DNA of 64,000 nt from Kosakonia cowanii JCM 10956 = DSM 18146 (GCF_001975225.1 NZ_CP019446.1:49444-113443); one strand, 5' to 3'. Shown: positions 17,787 to 26,130, numbered from the stretch's first letter. A program made the numbers and translations. The notes: generated from the sequence alone by a model not told the origin.

Positions 17787-19205
17787 TCAGTTAATGGTGT
17801 CACCCATCTTCAGGCCACGCGCCTGCCGCATGACTTCATCCGGATCGATGTTGCCGACAGAGGTCGTGGAGGTTGAGGACGCCGGGACAGCCTGGGCAGT
17901 GTTTCCGCTGACGGCATTCTGTGCTGTCTGGCCGGCTTTCTGTGCTTCGGCCAGGACTTTCGCTTCTTCCATATCCTGACGGGTTTCGAGCTGGAAGCCC
18001 TTCTGGAACACCACGGTGACCGCATTACCCGCACCGATATCGATGATGGGGTGATACTGCTCGGCGCGCTTAATCCAGTACTGGCTCAGCGTTTCAGCTG
18101 CTTTGCTTCCCCCGCCGCCCAGGCCCTGCCCAAACACATCCCCGGCGCTGACGTTCGCGGTTGCCCCCAGTCCGACAGATGGCGTGGCAGCTGACTTGAC
18201 GCCCTCGCCAATTCCTGACAGGAATCCGGCCGCGCCGGCATACCCGATGATTTTGCCGTTACGCATGACGGGTGTGCCCTTGATGCCATACTTGCCCTGC
18301 CAGCTGACATGGCCTTCGAATTCCATGTCGATATCCTTACCGTTTTTCAGGTTGCAGGCGATGGAGCGTGTCCGCACGTTACCGCGCTCACTGGAGATAT
18401 CCCCCCATGCCTCACCCACGATAAAGCAGCCGTTCAGGTCGTACTGTTTGTTGTTCGGCATGGTGGTTTTGCCCAGCAGGCGGATGGTCACGGGTCTTGA
18501 GTCCTGCTGGCCGGTGACGCTGGCGTTGGCGTCAACACCTTCAATCAGCACGGCTTCCGAGAAGGAGCCGGACGATATCCAGGGCAGCTTTGTGGCTTTC
18601 TTTTTCAGGCTTTCATAATTAAATGACGTTTTCTGCATTCCCCCGCTCATGCGATTACCACTGCCGCCCGGATAGAATCCGGCGCCCTGCGTGGTGGCGG
18701 GACCGGTGGCGGCCGGTGTGCCTGTCGCAGGGGTTACAGTGTACTGGGGGAGTCTGGCCTGACCGGCAGCAACGGGACCCGGCAGTGGTGTGCCGTCTGC
18801 GGCAGCAGGTGGTGTCTGCTGGCCGGAGGGCTGTCCGTTGCTGCCGGTGGCACCCGGCTTCGTCTGCATCTGCTCGCTGAGTCGCTGGATTTCAGCGTCC
18901 TTCTTCTGCAGTTGCTGGCTGAAAGTGGTTTTGCTCTGCTCAAATGACTGCGCGAGCTGGGCCAGCTGCGCTTCGAGTGCGGACGTTCTGGCCTGCTGTT
19001 GTGCCATCGCAGACTGGTTGACCTGCTCATCAAAAGTGGCGGTGACGACGCCGGTCATGTTGGGCGCGGGCGCGTTCTGCGCCTGCTGTGCTTTGTTATC
19101 CTCGGTGCCGAAGGTCAGCACCAGGGCAGTGGTGACGCCGGCAGCGGCCAGGACGCCGATGAGTATGGCGAGCTGTGTGCGGCGGGTTTTCACATTGAGG
19201 TTCAT
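17787..19205 (-). CDS. traB: TraB, VirB10-like core-complex protein spanning the envelope
   Basis: The 472-aa product has a cytoplasmic N-terminus and one membrane helix (about residues 12-32). A coiled-coil, Gln-rich region (about 60-115) and a Pro-rich linker follow, then the conserved TraB/VirB10 domain (NKQYDLNGCFIVGEAWGD, GYAGAAGFLSGIGEGV). F TraB is 475 aa. It joins the inner membrane to the TraK-TraV ring. The start overlaps the traK stop. Confidence 0.96.
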   Translation of the reverse strand: MNLNVKTRRTQLAILIGVLAAAGVTTALVLTFGTEDNKAQQAQNAPAPNMTGVVTATFDEQVNQSAMAQQQARTSALEAQLAQLAQSFEQSKTTFSQQLQKKDAEIQRLSEQMQTKPGATGSNGQPSGQQTPPAAADGTPLPGPVAAGQARLPQYTVTPATGTPAATGPATTQGAGFYPGGSGNRMSGGMQKTSFNYESLKKKATKLPWISSGSFSEAVLIEGVDANASVTGQQDSRPVTIRLLGKTTMPNNKQYDLNGCFIVGEAWGDISSERGNVRTRSIACNLKNGKDIDMEFEGHVSWQGKYGIKGTPVMRNGKIIGYAGAAGFLSGIGEGVKSAATPSVGLGATANVSAGDVFGQGLGGGGSKAAETLSQYWIKRAEQYHPIIDIGAGNAVTVVFQKGFQLETRQDMEEAKVLAEAQKAGQTAQNAVSGNTAQAVPASSTSTTSVGNIDPDEVMRQARGLKMGDTIN

Positions 19206-19942
19206 GCGCGCGGCTCTCCGTCATAAGAGAACACCACCCACACATACCCTTGCCCGTTCGCGTAAAGCTGGTTCTGCGACAGCATCACGGCCCGGACGCC
19301 CTTGCGCCAGAAGTCACGCTCGCGCAACTGCGTGGTGACCACGCCGGGGTTTGTCATGCGAAACCGCACAACGCGCAGGTGGGAGCCGGTGAACTGGCGC
19401 TCCGGGGTCAGCCTGACGGTGACAGCCGGGTTATAGGCCGGCATGCGGCTGACGGGTAACTCTTTATATCCTTCCGGCACATCGCCGAGGGCGATGGTAC
19501 GGGAGAGGCTGACGAGGGTTTTTTCATAGCTCTGCCCTTCTTCCCACGCTTTAGCATCCTCATTGGCGACTTTTGGTGCGGTGAGCGGGGTGAAGTGCAG
19601 TGTCTTACCCGTGCCGGGTTTCGGTGTGACGTTGAGGCTCAGCGCCGCACCGCCGGCAGTCTGGATGAATATCGTGAAATTCTGACCGACGAGTGGCGAG
19701 AGCAGTAATGCGCCATCGGCAGTGTGGTCCTGGTCGTAGGCACCTGTAGGCCCGCTGATGCTGGTCACCAGTTCCCCGTCAATGATGATTTTGTTGGGGT
19801 TGGTGTTACTGAGATTAACGCTGAATGATGCGTCATTCTCAAACGGTATGGCGACGGGTCCGGTGGCGGCCCGAAGGCCGCCTGTGAACATGACCGTTGC
19901 CATTAACACAGCAGCAGCTGCCGGTGAAAAACGCTTTTTCAT
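19202..19942 (-). CDS. traK: TraK, outer-membrane ring protein of the secretion core
   Basis: The ATG at 19942 starts a 246-aa secreted protein with a clear signal peptide (cut near residue 24, GLRA-A). A mature VirB9-like domain follows, containing NPNKIIIDGELV and a C-terminal part ending in YANGQGYVWVVFSYDGEPRA. F TraK is 242 aa. An upstream in-frame extension lacks a signal sequence and is rejected. It lies between traE and traB as in F. Confidence 0.94.
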   Translation of the reverse strand: MKKRFSPAAAAVLMATVMFTGGLRAATGPVAIPFENDASFSVNLSNTNPNKIIIDGELVTSISGPTGAYDQDHTADGALLLSPLVGQNFTIFIQTAGGAALSLNVTPKPGTGKTLHFTPLTAPKVANEDAKAWEEGQSYEKTLVSLSRTIALGDVPEGYKELPVSRMPAYNPAVTVRLTPERQFTGSHLRVVRFRMTNPGVVTTQLRERDFWRKGVRAVMLSQNQLYANGQGYVWVVFSYDGEPRA

Positions 19943-19955
19943 GGGCAGTCCTGAT

Positions 19956-20534
19956 TCAGTTAGTGGTGACCGGCATGAGTTCGGACATTTCATCGAGGTT
20001 GATGATGCCGTTCTCATAACGCATCCGGAGCCGGTAAGTGCGTGCCTGCTCCTTCAGTTCGGTGGTGATATTGCCGTTGGTGGTTGAGGGGTGGAGTACG
20101 ACGTCTGCGTCAATCACGCCGGGGCTGACCATGCGCAGTGCGCGGACATCGTAACGCCAGGTGAGGCCTCCTTTTTTAATGCGGTCAGCTTCCACATCGA
20201 GCGCTTTTTTCAGTGCGTCGCGGCTCTGCGCGGGCACATAGTTGAGCAGCATCTTTTGCTGGCTGTCGATGTTCTCAGGGCTGACGTTCAGCCTGAGATA
20301 CAGGAATGACGTGGCGAACATATTCATGCCTGCGGTATCGGCAGATGAGGCATCGGAGCTGAAAGGCTGGTTGTAAGACATGGGCGTGGTGATGGTTCTT
20401 TGCGTGCTGTAAAAGTGCCACGCAAGAGAGCTGCTCAGAATCGTTGCAGTGGTACATAAAACAGCGAAACTGCCCATCCCGATAAAGGCGAGTCGCAGGT
20501 ATTTATCCCGGCTTCGCTTGATATCCATTTTCAC
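19956..20534 (-). CDS. traE: TraE, inner-membrane pilus assembly protein
   Basis: The 192-aa product has one N-terminal membrane helix (about residues 18-42) and a periplasmic VirB5/TraE domain with FLYLRLNVSPENID and RYENGIINLDEM. F TraE is 188 aa. It is part of the inner-membrane pilus assembly platform and lies between traL and traK. Confidence 0.94.
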   Translation of the reverse strand: MKMDIKRSRDKYLRLAFIGMGSFAVLCTTATILSSSLAWHFYSTQRTITTPMSYNQPFSSDASSADTAGMNMFATSFLYLRLNVSPENIDSQQKMLLNYVPAQSRDALKKALDVEADRIKKGGLTWRYDVRALRMVSPGVIDADVVLHPSTTNGNITTELKEQARTYRLRMRYENGIINLDEMSELMPVTTN

Positions 20535-20538
20535 TTAT

Positions 20539-20841
20539 TCACGCCCTCCAGTGACGGAAACCTGAGTCAGGAATTGACCGGAAGGTCACCCTGAAAATAA
20601 AGGTGGGCAGGTGCCAGTAACAGAAATTCAGTAACCAGAACGAGCCCTGCCCTTTTTTCAGATACCTGACTATTAACCACAGCACGCCCGAAACTATCCC
20701 CAGGGCGGTCGACATATTGCAGACGATACCCAGTAAGGTCAGGGGAGCAATAACGAGGAGTTCGTCGAGGGGGAGACCGAAGAATCGGGCCTGCTGATTG
20801 AGGGTTTCCGGGAAGTAATATTTATCATCTTCCCCGTTCAT
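20539..20841 (-). CDS. traL: TraL, inner-membrane pilus assembly protein (VirB3-like)
   Basis: The 100-aa product has the TraL pattern: a cytoplasmic N-terminus with YYFPETLNQQARFFGLPLDE, two adjacent membrane helices (about residues 30-65) and a short C-terminal region. F TraL is 91 aa. It lies between traA and traE with gaps of 2 and 4 bp. Confidence 0.92.
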   Translation of the reverse strand: MNGEDDKYYFPETLNQQARFFGLPLDELLVIAPLTLLGIVCNMSTALGIVSGVLWLIVRYLKKGQGSFWLLNFCYWHLPTFIFRVTFRSIPDSGFRHWRA

Positions 20842-20843
20842 TT

Positions 20844-21197
20844 TTAGCCTGCGATGGCGAAGCCCATGCGGGTAAAAATAATGACGATGACGAGACCGAG
20901 AAATACCAGAGGGGAGCGGGCTTTAATGTACAGGAATAAAGCGATAAAGATTTCCGCGTAGTAGAAATATTTCTCAAGTGACGACCCGTGACCGAAAGTG
21001 CTGGAAACGGTAGAAGACTGTGAGGCCAGTAAATCAGTGCTACCCGCAAATGCGTAATTGCAGGCCAGAAGAGAAAGGAGAATTAATCCTCCGTTTTTTA
21101 AATACTTTCTCATCTGAATATTTTCACGGGCTTTGCGAAATAAAGACGCTACCGCCCATCCCTTTGTGACCTTAAGGGCATTGTCCTCAGTGAACAT
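20844..21197 (-). CDS. traA: TraA, F-type propilin
   Basis: The ATG at 21197 has GGAG upstream and is preferred over 21221; it gives 117 aa. A long leader ends ACNYAFA at residue 51, giving a mature pilin of about 66 aa starting GSTDLLASQSS (F pilin is 70 aa). Two hydrophobic helices with a basic loop (IKARS) between them form the pilin hairpin, as in F. The stretch STFGHGSSLEKYFYYAEI aligns with F (ATFGKDSSVVKWVVLAEV). It is the first gene of the operon here because traY is not upstream in the same direction. Confidence 0.95.
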   Translation of the reverse strand: MFTEDNALKVTKGWAVASLFRKARENIQMRKYLKNGGLILLSLLACNYAFAGSTDLLASQSSTVSSTFGHGSSLEKYFYYAEIFIALFLYIKARSPLVFLGLVIVIIFTRMGFAIAG

Positions 21198-21213
21198 GCT
21201 TGTTTCTCCGGAA

Positions 21214-21248
21214 GTAAACAAAATGTGTTTGCGTAAGTGCTTGTTTAC
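21214..21248. promoter_or_regulatory. Inverted repeat in the traA/traY intergenic region
   Basis: Arms GTAAACAA (21214-21221) and TTGTTTAC (21241-21248) are perfect inverted repeats with 19 bp between them, just upstream of the traA ribosome site. A related GTGTTTGCG/CTTGTTTACG direct similarity overlaps them. The position suggests an operator in the tra promoter or 5' leader, possibly for the neighbouring TraY-like protein; the binding protein is not shown. Confidence 0.55.
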
Positions 21249-21286
21249 GCGGGCATAAGTATCTCATGACCCTAAAAAAAAAAAAC

Positions 21287-21302
21287 TGTGAGCTACGTCA
21301 CA
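21287..21302. promoter_or_regulatory. Consensus CRP-cAMP binding site between traA and traY
   Basis: TGTGAGCTACGTCACA matches the CRP half-sites TGTGA-N6-TCACA exactly. A run of 12 A residues (21274-21285) abuts it on the traA side and could act as an UP-element or bend. It lies about 90 bp from both the traA and traY starts, so it could control either divergent promoter. In F, CRP acts on traJ, which is missing here. Confidence 0.75.
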
Positions 21303-21388
21303 CTTTTCAACATCATTAGGAATTATCTGAGCAGTGGCGCAACATATCCTGAGTCATGCAGGTATGACGCCTGTGATGTCAGGGATCT

Positions 21389-22030
21389 ATGAATATGAAA
21401 GTAAAAGAGAATCTGTGGGAAAAGCGTGGCCGCCCACGGAAGTTCACTGCGGGCGAAACAGTGGAGTGGCGACTGCGTGCACCGGACAATCTGCTGATGG
21501 AACTGCGGGTGTGTGCACGAATTAGTGAGAGGAGTGTTAACGATGAAATTATCGCGCGGTTGCTTATTTCACTGAATTATCAGCCGCATGTACCTGTTAT
21601 TAAAACAGTTGAGGGGGAAAGGTTAATTTCGCTGGCAGTGAAGTTTGAAGAGTGGCTGTGTGATTTATTAAGCAATGGTAATGAAGATGAAAATGAAAAC
21701 AGAAAGGAAAAGGCGCGCGATGAGCCTGCCTGGATGTGGCGTGAAGGTGTGCGGGTGTTAATTCCCGGAAAGACGTCAGGCTACAGCATGCGCATTCCTG
21801 AAAATCTTGCCTCTGAAATAAGAATTATGGCGCGGGTGCATAAACGCAGCCTGAATGATGAAATGCTGACAAGGTTGATGAATTCTATGGGTTATTTAAC
21901 CGAGCGTCTTCTCGACCAGAACGAGGATGTGCAGGCGCTTAAAGTGCTGTGCATGGCATTTGAGTGGTATCTCAGGGAGAAATTATCGGAAGCGGAGGAT
22001 GTGCCGCTTCCGTGGAATAAACCGGAGTAA
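21389..22030 (+). CDS. traY: TraY-like protein with two ribbon-helix-helix (Arc) repeats
   Basis: The 213-aa product carries two similar DNA-binding units, each preceded by a basic segment. The first is ETVEWRLRAPDNLLMELRVCA with SVNDEIIARLL (about residues 25-65); the second is TSGYSMRIPENLASEIRIMA with SLNDEMLTRLMNSM (about 125-170). F TraY is likewise a tandem Arc-like protein (131 aa) that binds oriT and the tra promoter. Here the linkers are longer and the gene is transcribed away from traA, whereas in F traY is the first gene of the operon. Confidence in the fold is high; the name is by position and fold. Confidence 0.8.
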   Translation: MNMKVKENLWEKRGRPRKFTAGETVEWRLRAPDNLLMELRVCARISERSVNDEIIARLLISLNYQPHVPVIKTVEGERLISLAVKFEEWLCDLLSNGNEDENENRKEKARDEPAWMWREGVRVLIPGKTSGYSMRIPENLASEIRIMARVHKRSLNDEMLTRLMNSMGYLTERLLDQNEDVQALKVLCMAFEWYLREKLSEAEDVPLPWNKPE

Positions 22031-22069
22031 CCGTGACGGGTCTGGCCGGCGGCTTAGCCGGTCAGGTTG

Positions 22070-22465
22070 TTATTCTTCTTTGGTCAGAAAATGGTGAGCT
22101 TCGGTTGCTGACTCGGCCTGATTAATTGCTGAAATGCTCTGATTAATCAGGTCTTCAAGGCTAATTTGCGCGTCATTTCCTTTGTTCTGTACGTACATCT
22201 CACAAACCAGCGCGGTAAGAATCATAATACCCTCACGGGTGCCGCTGGCTTTCATTATCAGGTCGCGCCGGTAGCCCTCGAGATCGAACTTCGGCCCGTC
22301 TGAATCATTGTTTTTATAAACCAGAAGCCCGAGACGAATAAGTTCATTGCAGGTTGAAGACACGCTGACTTCTGCCGGGGACGCGCCGTTATTTAATTCT
22401 TTCTGAACAATATCACGCACTTCCCGCTCAATTTTATCTTTCAGGTAAACGCCTATTCTTCCCAT
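22070..22465 (-). CDS. traM: TraM-like relaxosome protein
   Basis: The 131-aa product starts MGRIGVYLKDKIEREVRDIV, matching the short ribbon-helix-helix opening of F TraM (127 aa). The SVSSTCNELIRLGLLVY segment matches its second helix, and the C-terminal helical tetramerisation part contains FDLEGYRRDLIMKASGTREGIMILTALV. TraM binds sites beside oriT and links the relaxosome to TraD through its C-terminal tail. Here the end is acidic (TKEE), as in F. It adjoins repeats suited to be its binding sites. Confidence 0.8.
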   Translation of the reverse strand: MGRIGVYLKDKIEREVRDIVQKELNNGASPAEVSVSSTCNELIRLGLLVYKNNDSDGPKFDLEGYRRDLIMKASGTREGIMILTALVCEMYVQNKGNDAQISLEDLINQSISAINQAESATEAHHFLTKEE

Positions 22466-22990
22466 ATTAATTCCTGAGTTTCGGTAGTGTCGCAGGCGAC
22501 ACTACGGAGCAATGTCTGATGTTAAAAGCCGGTGGTTATGCAATGGCTGTGTGCTGGCAGAAAAAACCGATTCCGGCGGGAATCTGGTTTATACAGGTGT
22601 TCGTAAGCAGCACTAATGCAGCATTAGTGTGACACTGTGCGATATCTATCGCAATGGTTTTAAAGAATATCCACATTCCTGCGATAAACCTGCGACATAC
22701 CGACACTAACAGGTAATACAATCCTCCGATATATGTATCCTGAACCTCCGACATTATAGTGTCGGATTGTACGATACTTTTGGTTTTACTCTAAAATCCG
22801 CACAATTTTACAGGTACAACTACCTGATTCAAAAGGAAAAACCTGCAAGACGAAGTCTTGCGTGGGGTGTCATGTTTTATATGTTTGCAAAGAGCGGCCA
22901 ATAATAAGCGACACCAGAGCCTCTTTAATATCAGAGACTAACTCCGGGCACGTACCCGCAGCGCTCTCTGCGCGTTTGTAAGAGCGGGTA
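22466..22990 (+). other. oriT: oriT region with F-like nic site
   Basis: This gene-free interval lies between traM and the lytic transglycosylase gene, exactly as in F. A perfect hairpin GCAAGAC-GAA-GTCTTGC (22845-22861) is followed at once by GTGGGGTGT, reproducing the F arrangement of hairpin, then GCGTGGGGTGT, then nic. By analogy the nick falls between 22870 and 22871 on the + strand, whose 5' end then enters the genes at 23 kb and above, so tra genes enter last. Further inverted repeats and AT-rich stretches toward traM would hold accessory-protein sites. Confidence 0.85.
22484..22765. repeat. CGACACTA repeats, probable TraM/TraY binding sites
   Basis: Four copies of CGACACTA or its complement occur. 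Two form a perfect 9-bp inverted repeat GTAGTGTCG/CGACACTAC at 22484-22505; two more (22700-22708 and 22757-22765) form CCGACACTA/TAGTGTCGG with a 48-bp spacer. Smaller palindromes are AGTGTGACACT (22625-22635) and GCGATATCTATCGC (22639-22652). The closest pair lies 19 bp upstream of traM, suiting autoregulation as for F TraM. The binding is inferred. Confidence 0.65.
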
Positions 22991-23073
22991 TTGATTTAAA
23001 TGATCGGCGGGGGTATTTTTTATTGCGCTGCTCCAGCGACATTCCACGCGCGCAAAACGCAAAGGTTATAAAT

Positions 23074-23598
23074 ATGAATAAATTCGGTCTCATTCTGCTC
23101 TGCGTCTCAATGTCCTGCAGCGCAGCACCGCAAATGTGTTTCGACCAGGCAGGGCGGGATTACCAAATCGACCCGCTGCTGCTGATGTCAATTTCTATCA
23201 GGGAAAGCCGACTGCGGCCCGCTGCTGTTAATAAAGCGAACAATGACGGTTCGGAGGATGTATGCGGGATGCAGATAAACAGTTCGCATTACGGGAAACT
23301 GAAAAAGTTTAATATTACGCGGGCGGATCTGCTTAATGATCCTTGCGTGTGCGTTTACACCGGCGGATGGGTTCTTGCGCATAACTTCAGGTCATACGGA
23401 AAAAACTGGGACAGCGTGGGAATGTATAATACCGGGCCGTCGAAAAACCTGATCAAACAGCGACGGGCCTACGCCGAGGATATCAGAAATATTTACCGCA
23501 TTCTGCTGGCCAGAAAATCCATACTTGAACAACGTTCTGCACCTGACGAAGAATCGCAGCTGACGGCAAAAATAACGCCGCAGCCGCTGAGAGACTGA
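23074..23598 (+). CDS. Conjugative lytic transglycosylase (gene X / gene 19 / ORF169 family)
   Basis: The ATG at 23074 gives 174 aa with a signal peptide (about residues 1-18). The SLT-type fold shows catalytic Glu44 in SISIRESRLRPAAVN, then CGMQINSSHYGKL, and YNTGPSK near residue 128. These enzymes cut peptidoglycan glycan strands to let the secretion channel pass (VirB1-like). Placement next to oriT and divergent from traM matches F ORF169. It ends at a strong shared terminator. Confidence 0.92.
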   Translation: MNKFGLILLCVSMSCSAAPQMCFDQAGRDYQIDPLLLMSISIRESRLRPAAVNKANNDGSEDVCGMQINSSHYGKLKKFNITRADLLNDPCVCVYTGGWVLAHNFRSYGKNWDSVGMYNTGPSKNLIKQRRAYAEDIRNIYRILLARKSILEQRSAPDEESQLTAKITPQPLRD

Positions 23599-23602
23599 TA
23601 TA

Positions 23603-23628
23603 AAAAAACCCGGTTAACCGGGTTTTTT
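23603..23628. terminator. Bidirectional rho-independent terminator
   Basis: A perfect 26-bp palindrome AAAAAACCCGGTT/AACCGGGTTTTTT separates the convergent transglycosylase gene (+) and the DUF932 gene (-). The GC-rich stem with A and T tracts on either side can end transcription from both directions. Confidence 0.9.
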
Positions 23629-23630
23629 AT

Positions 23631-24452
23631 TCAGCTTTTCAGCCGGGCAAACTCTTCCGCCATTTTCCACAGCGCCTGGTTAAGTTTGATGTCGCCATCA
23701 ATCCCGGTCACCGGTCGCGTCGTGGTTTTTTTTCCTTTCGCCGTTCTGCCACGCACGCCACCTTTGATCAGATTCTCCTGCACAATATTAAATGACGTCC
23801 ACAAATCGGTTTCTTTGTCATACCAGGCGCGGGGCTGAATTATCTGCTCCGGAGTGACCGGCGATTTATCCTCGCCATATTTATATTCCAGCGCCATCGC
23901 GCCGAGCAGGCGACGTTCGGCGCTGTCGAGCTGGATGCTTTTCATTTTTTCCATATTGTCGGCGACGGCATCGAACACGCCCAGTACCTCATATGCCCCC
24001 TCGATAACCTGCGAAACAATATCCCCTTTGTGGGGCACGTTAATTTCGCCGAACGATTTCCAGCACACCAGGCCATTTGTGCAGACCTGACGGAAAATAC
24101 CGGGGATCATTTTATAACTGCTGGAGCCATCATGGCTGTTCAGCAAAACAATTTCCGGCACCTCTGACCCGCTGCCGTTATTTCCGCGACGCAGGCGAAT
24201 CATGTGTTTTGTAAAGTCCCGGCGCTCCGGATCGCGTACCCGTGACTGCCCGGCATAATACGGCTCGAATCCTTCCTCACGCAATTTATCCAGCAGAGTA
24301 ATGGTCGGAATATAGGTGTAGCGTTCAGAGCGCGACTCATGTTTTTCAACCGAAAACGCGCTCGGCACGACACGCAGTAATTCATCGTTCGTTAACGGGC
24401 GGGTATTACGCATCGTGTTCGGGGCAGCGTAACGGGTGGATAAACGGATCAT
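23631..24452 (-). CDS. DUF932 (YubP/YfjQ-like) leading-region protein
   Basis: The 273-aa product matches the DUF932 family common in F leading regions and prophages. The N-terminus contains RPLTNDELLRVVPSAF, the middle has RDFTKHMIRLRR and EIVLLNSHDGSSSYKM, and the C-terminal part has WTSFNIVQENLIKGG followed by a basic RGRTAKGKKTTTRPV stretch. The function is unknown. AAGGAG precedes the ATG. It is the last gene of the first leading-region unit headed by cassette A. Confidence 0.85.
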   Translation of the reverse strand: MIRLSTRYAAPNTMRNTRPLTNDELLRVVPSAFSVEKHESRSERYTYIPTITLLDKLREEGFEPYYAGQSRVRDPERRDFTKHMIRLRRGNNGSGSEVPEIVLLNSHDGSSSYKMIPGIFRQVCTNGLVCWKSFGEINVPHKGDIVSQVIEGAYEVLGVFDAVADNMEKMKSIQLDSAERRLLGAMALEYKYGEDKSPVTPEQIIQPRAWYDKETDLWTSFNIVQENLIKGGVRGRTAKGKKTTTRPVTGIDGDIKLNQALWKMAEEFARLKS

Positions 24453-24465
24453 GATTATTCTCCTT

Positions 24466-24747
24466 TCAGGATGGTAATAAACGGTAAAAGTTATCCAGTG
24501 GCAGAGCAGCCGCGACCGGGATATTTTTCAGAAGCCACACGGCGTAATAATCCGGGGCGCATTCCACAAATACATTCAGCTCAACAGCACCAGGGGGAAC
24601 AGAGAACACCTCCGGCTGCTGTTCATCGCACGCAGCGGAAACCACCCAGTCAAACAAATCCAGGATCTGACTGTCTGTCAGGTTTTGATCATATCTTCCG
24701 GCGGTTTCTCCTCCGGCGGTCTTGCCGTTGACGTTTCGTGTGCGCAT
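24466..24747 (-). CDS. Leading-region protein with shared N-terminal peptide (cassette A)
   Basis: The 93-aa product begins with the same 18 residues as the protein at 30930-31217 (MRTRNVNGKTAGGETAGR), then diverges. The body (LTDSQILDLFDW, PPGAVELNVFVE, YYAVWLLKNIP) resembles the 78-aa protein at 34079-34315, suggesting paralogy. No known family was recognised. AGGAG lies ten bases before the ATG, inside the repeat cassette, so its translation start is part of the duplicated unit. Confidence 0.7.
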   Translation of the reverse strand: MRTRNVNGKTAGGETAGRYDQNLTDSQILDLFDWVVSAACDEQQPEVFSVPPGAVELNVFVECAPDYYAVWLLKNIPVAAALPLDNFYRLLPS

Positions 24748-25235
24748 TCTGGTTTTCTCCTGTGGTGATGGTTAATCCATCTCCCTGGCTGGTACTCTCG
24801 CGGCAAAGGGCAAAGGAGCGACGGCGCGGGAGGAAGGAGGGGGGCGGAGACAACAGTTTTTGCGGCCCTTCGCAAAAAGTTTTGGCGGAGTGCATTTCAC
24901 CCCCCGGATGACGACCCGGCGGTGCTACAGCCAGCCCTCCGCGTGAGTGCCGGCAAGGGGGGGGCATCACCACGCTGAGAGAATGCGCGCACCCGACACG
25001 GCGGAACGGCGTGGCGACCTTAAAGCCCCGGCAACGCCGGGGCGGTGGACGCGGCGCGACCGGTACGGTCGCAGCAAGCGGTGCCCCTGACCTTCTCCAT
25101 CGGACCCTAGCGAAGCCCGAAACCCGAAGGGGTTCGGCCGGAGACTGGAGCCCGCCTGCGGGCGACGGGCGGAGTAGGGCCGACGACCCGGCCGGTACGG
25201 ACGGGGAGCCGAAGGTGGCCTGCCCTTGCCCTTGA
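24748..25235 (-). repeat. Leading-region repeat cassette A (candidate single-strand promoter)
   Basis: This roughly 490-bp GC-rich block is shared with 27095-27575 and 31218-31715 at high identity. It holds a row of hairpins: TTTTTGCG/CGCAAAAA (24857-24878), GCCCCGGC/GCCGGGGC (25025-25043), GCGACCG/CGGTCGC (25056-25072) and GCCCGC/GCGGGC near 25152. It carries no convincing gene and ends at the ribosome site of the downstream gene. F carries Frpo/ssi elements at matching places, which fold on the transferred single strand and recruit RNA polymerase; that role is inferred here. Confidence 0.75.
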
Positions 25236-25451
25236 TTTTGAAGTTGATTTTTATTTTGTTGCCAGAACCAACCGGCAATGGTGAGCAGCCCAGGCTAATC
25301 CTGCGCAACTCCCACATAGGCAGCAGAACACAGGAGTAGATGAGCGTGAGGAGGCGGAGGGTGGTATGCGGGTACGCCGCAGGCGTTCCCGCTCTGCCCG
25401 GTTCCCCGGAGGGGAACGCCCTTCCCGGCTTTTGCCGTTCCGGGCACGGAC
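25236..25451. other. Gene-free spacer between cassette A and the next unit
   Basis: The interval starts with a short CTTGCC-type tract left from the cassette end and an AT-rich stretch, then turns GC-rich with several imperfect hairpins (GGTACGCCGCAGGCGTTCC-like and CCCCGGAGGGG). No start, ribosome site or family-like reading frame was seen. Confidence 0.5.
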
Positions 25452-25802
25452 TCAGAAATCGTCTTCCTCTTCAGCATCAAAGTGAAATTCAGCGACCCTG
25501 AGCAGTTCCGGCAGACCGTTACCTGCCGGGGAGATGATCCCCACCTGGTGGCACAGGTGCATCATACTTGCCATGAAATCGACGATCACGCTTCCCACCG
25601 GCTCGCCATCTTCAGCCATGCCGGTGCGTTGCGCGAACAGCCACAGCGCTTCGGCTGCCAGGCTGACGCGTTGTCGGTTGTCGTGTATCACCACGGGAAA
25701 CTCCGCGATCGGCAGCTGTGCCGCCAGCGCTTCCAGCTCTGTCGCCGGAACTGTCTCAGCCGCAGTGTGATCCGGGGCTGTATCATTCAGTCTGTCTTTC
25801 AC
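25452..25802 (-). CDS. Leading-region hypothetical protein
   Basis: A GTG at 25802 preceded by GGGAG gives 116 aa; the longer frame would overlap the upstream 64-aa gene deeply and is rejected. The body is acidic with LPIAEFPVVIHDNRQRVSLAAEALWLFAQRTG and ends in an Asp/Glu-rich tail (DAEEEDDF). The acidic tail recalls DNA-mimic or adaptor proteins of leading regions, but this is only suggestive. It is the last gene of the unit headed by cassette B. Confidence 0.6.
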   Translation of the reverse strand: MKDRLNDTAPDHTAAETVPATELEALAAQLPIAEFPVVIHDNRQRVSLAAEALWLFAQRTGMAEDGEPVGSVIVDFMASMMHLCHQVGIISPAGNGLPELLRVAEFHFDAEEEDDF

Positions 25803-25854
25803 CGCTATTCTCCCTTTCAGTGGCAGGCCACCCCCGCAGGGGTGGCCGCCTCCC

Positions 25855-26049
25855 TTATGCCAGTCCCAGCGCCGGATAAACGCTGCTGCCATTATCTGCG
25901 TCCGCAGACGCCCCCAGACCGGAGTGAACCGTGGTCATAAACTCCTGCCATCGCGCAAAAGGCATGGCGGGAATGTGCGCGGGCTTTCCTGCGCGCAGGG
26001 CGTTTACAAACGTCCTCGCATGTGCGACAGTTTGCGGGTCAAATTTCAT
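25855..26049 (-). CDS. Small leading-region protein (64 aa)
   Basis: A strong AGGAGG site lies nine bases before the ATG. The product begins MKFDPQTVAHARTFVNALRAG and contains an amphipathic helix followed by RWQEFMTTVH. Small proteins of this style occur in F-type leading regions without known function. It is the third gene of the unit headed by cassette B. Confidence 0.65.
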   Translation of the reverse strand: MKFDPQTVAHARTFVNALRAGKPAHIPAMPFARWQEFMTTVHSGLGASADADNGSSVYPALGLA

Positions 26050-26130
26050 GGATACTACCTCCTGGTTTTTGATGAGGGCGGCACCTTGACCGTGCTGCCC
26101 GTTGATTAAGCAGGGCTTTGCCCTGCTTTT

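Noticed and set aside
22536..22754. 72-aa minus ORF within oriT
   Set aside because: It overlaps binding-site repeats and lacks a ribosome site; the interval is noncoding in F-like plasmids.
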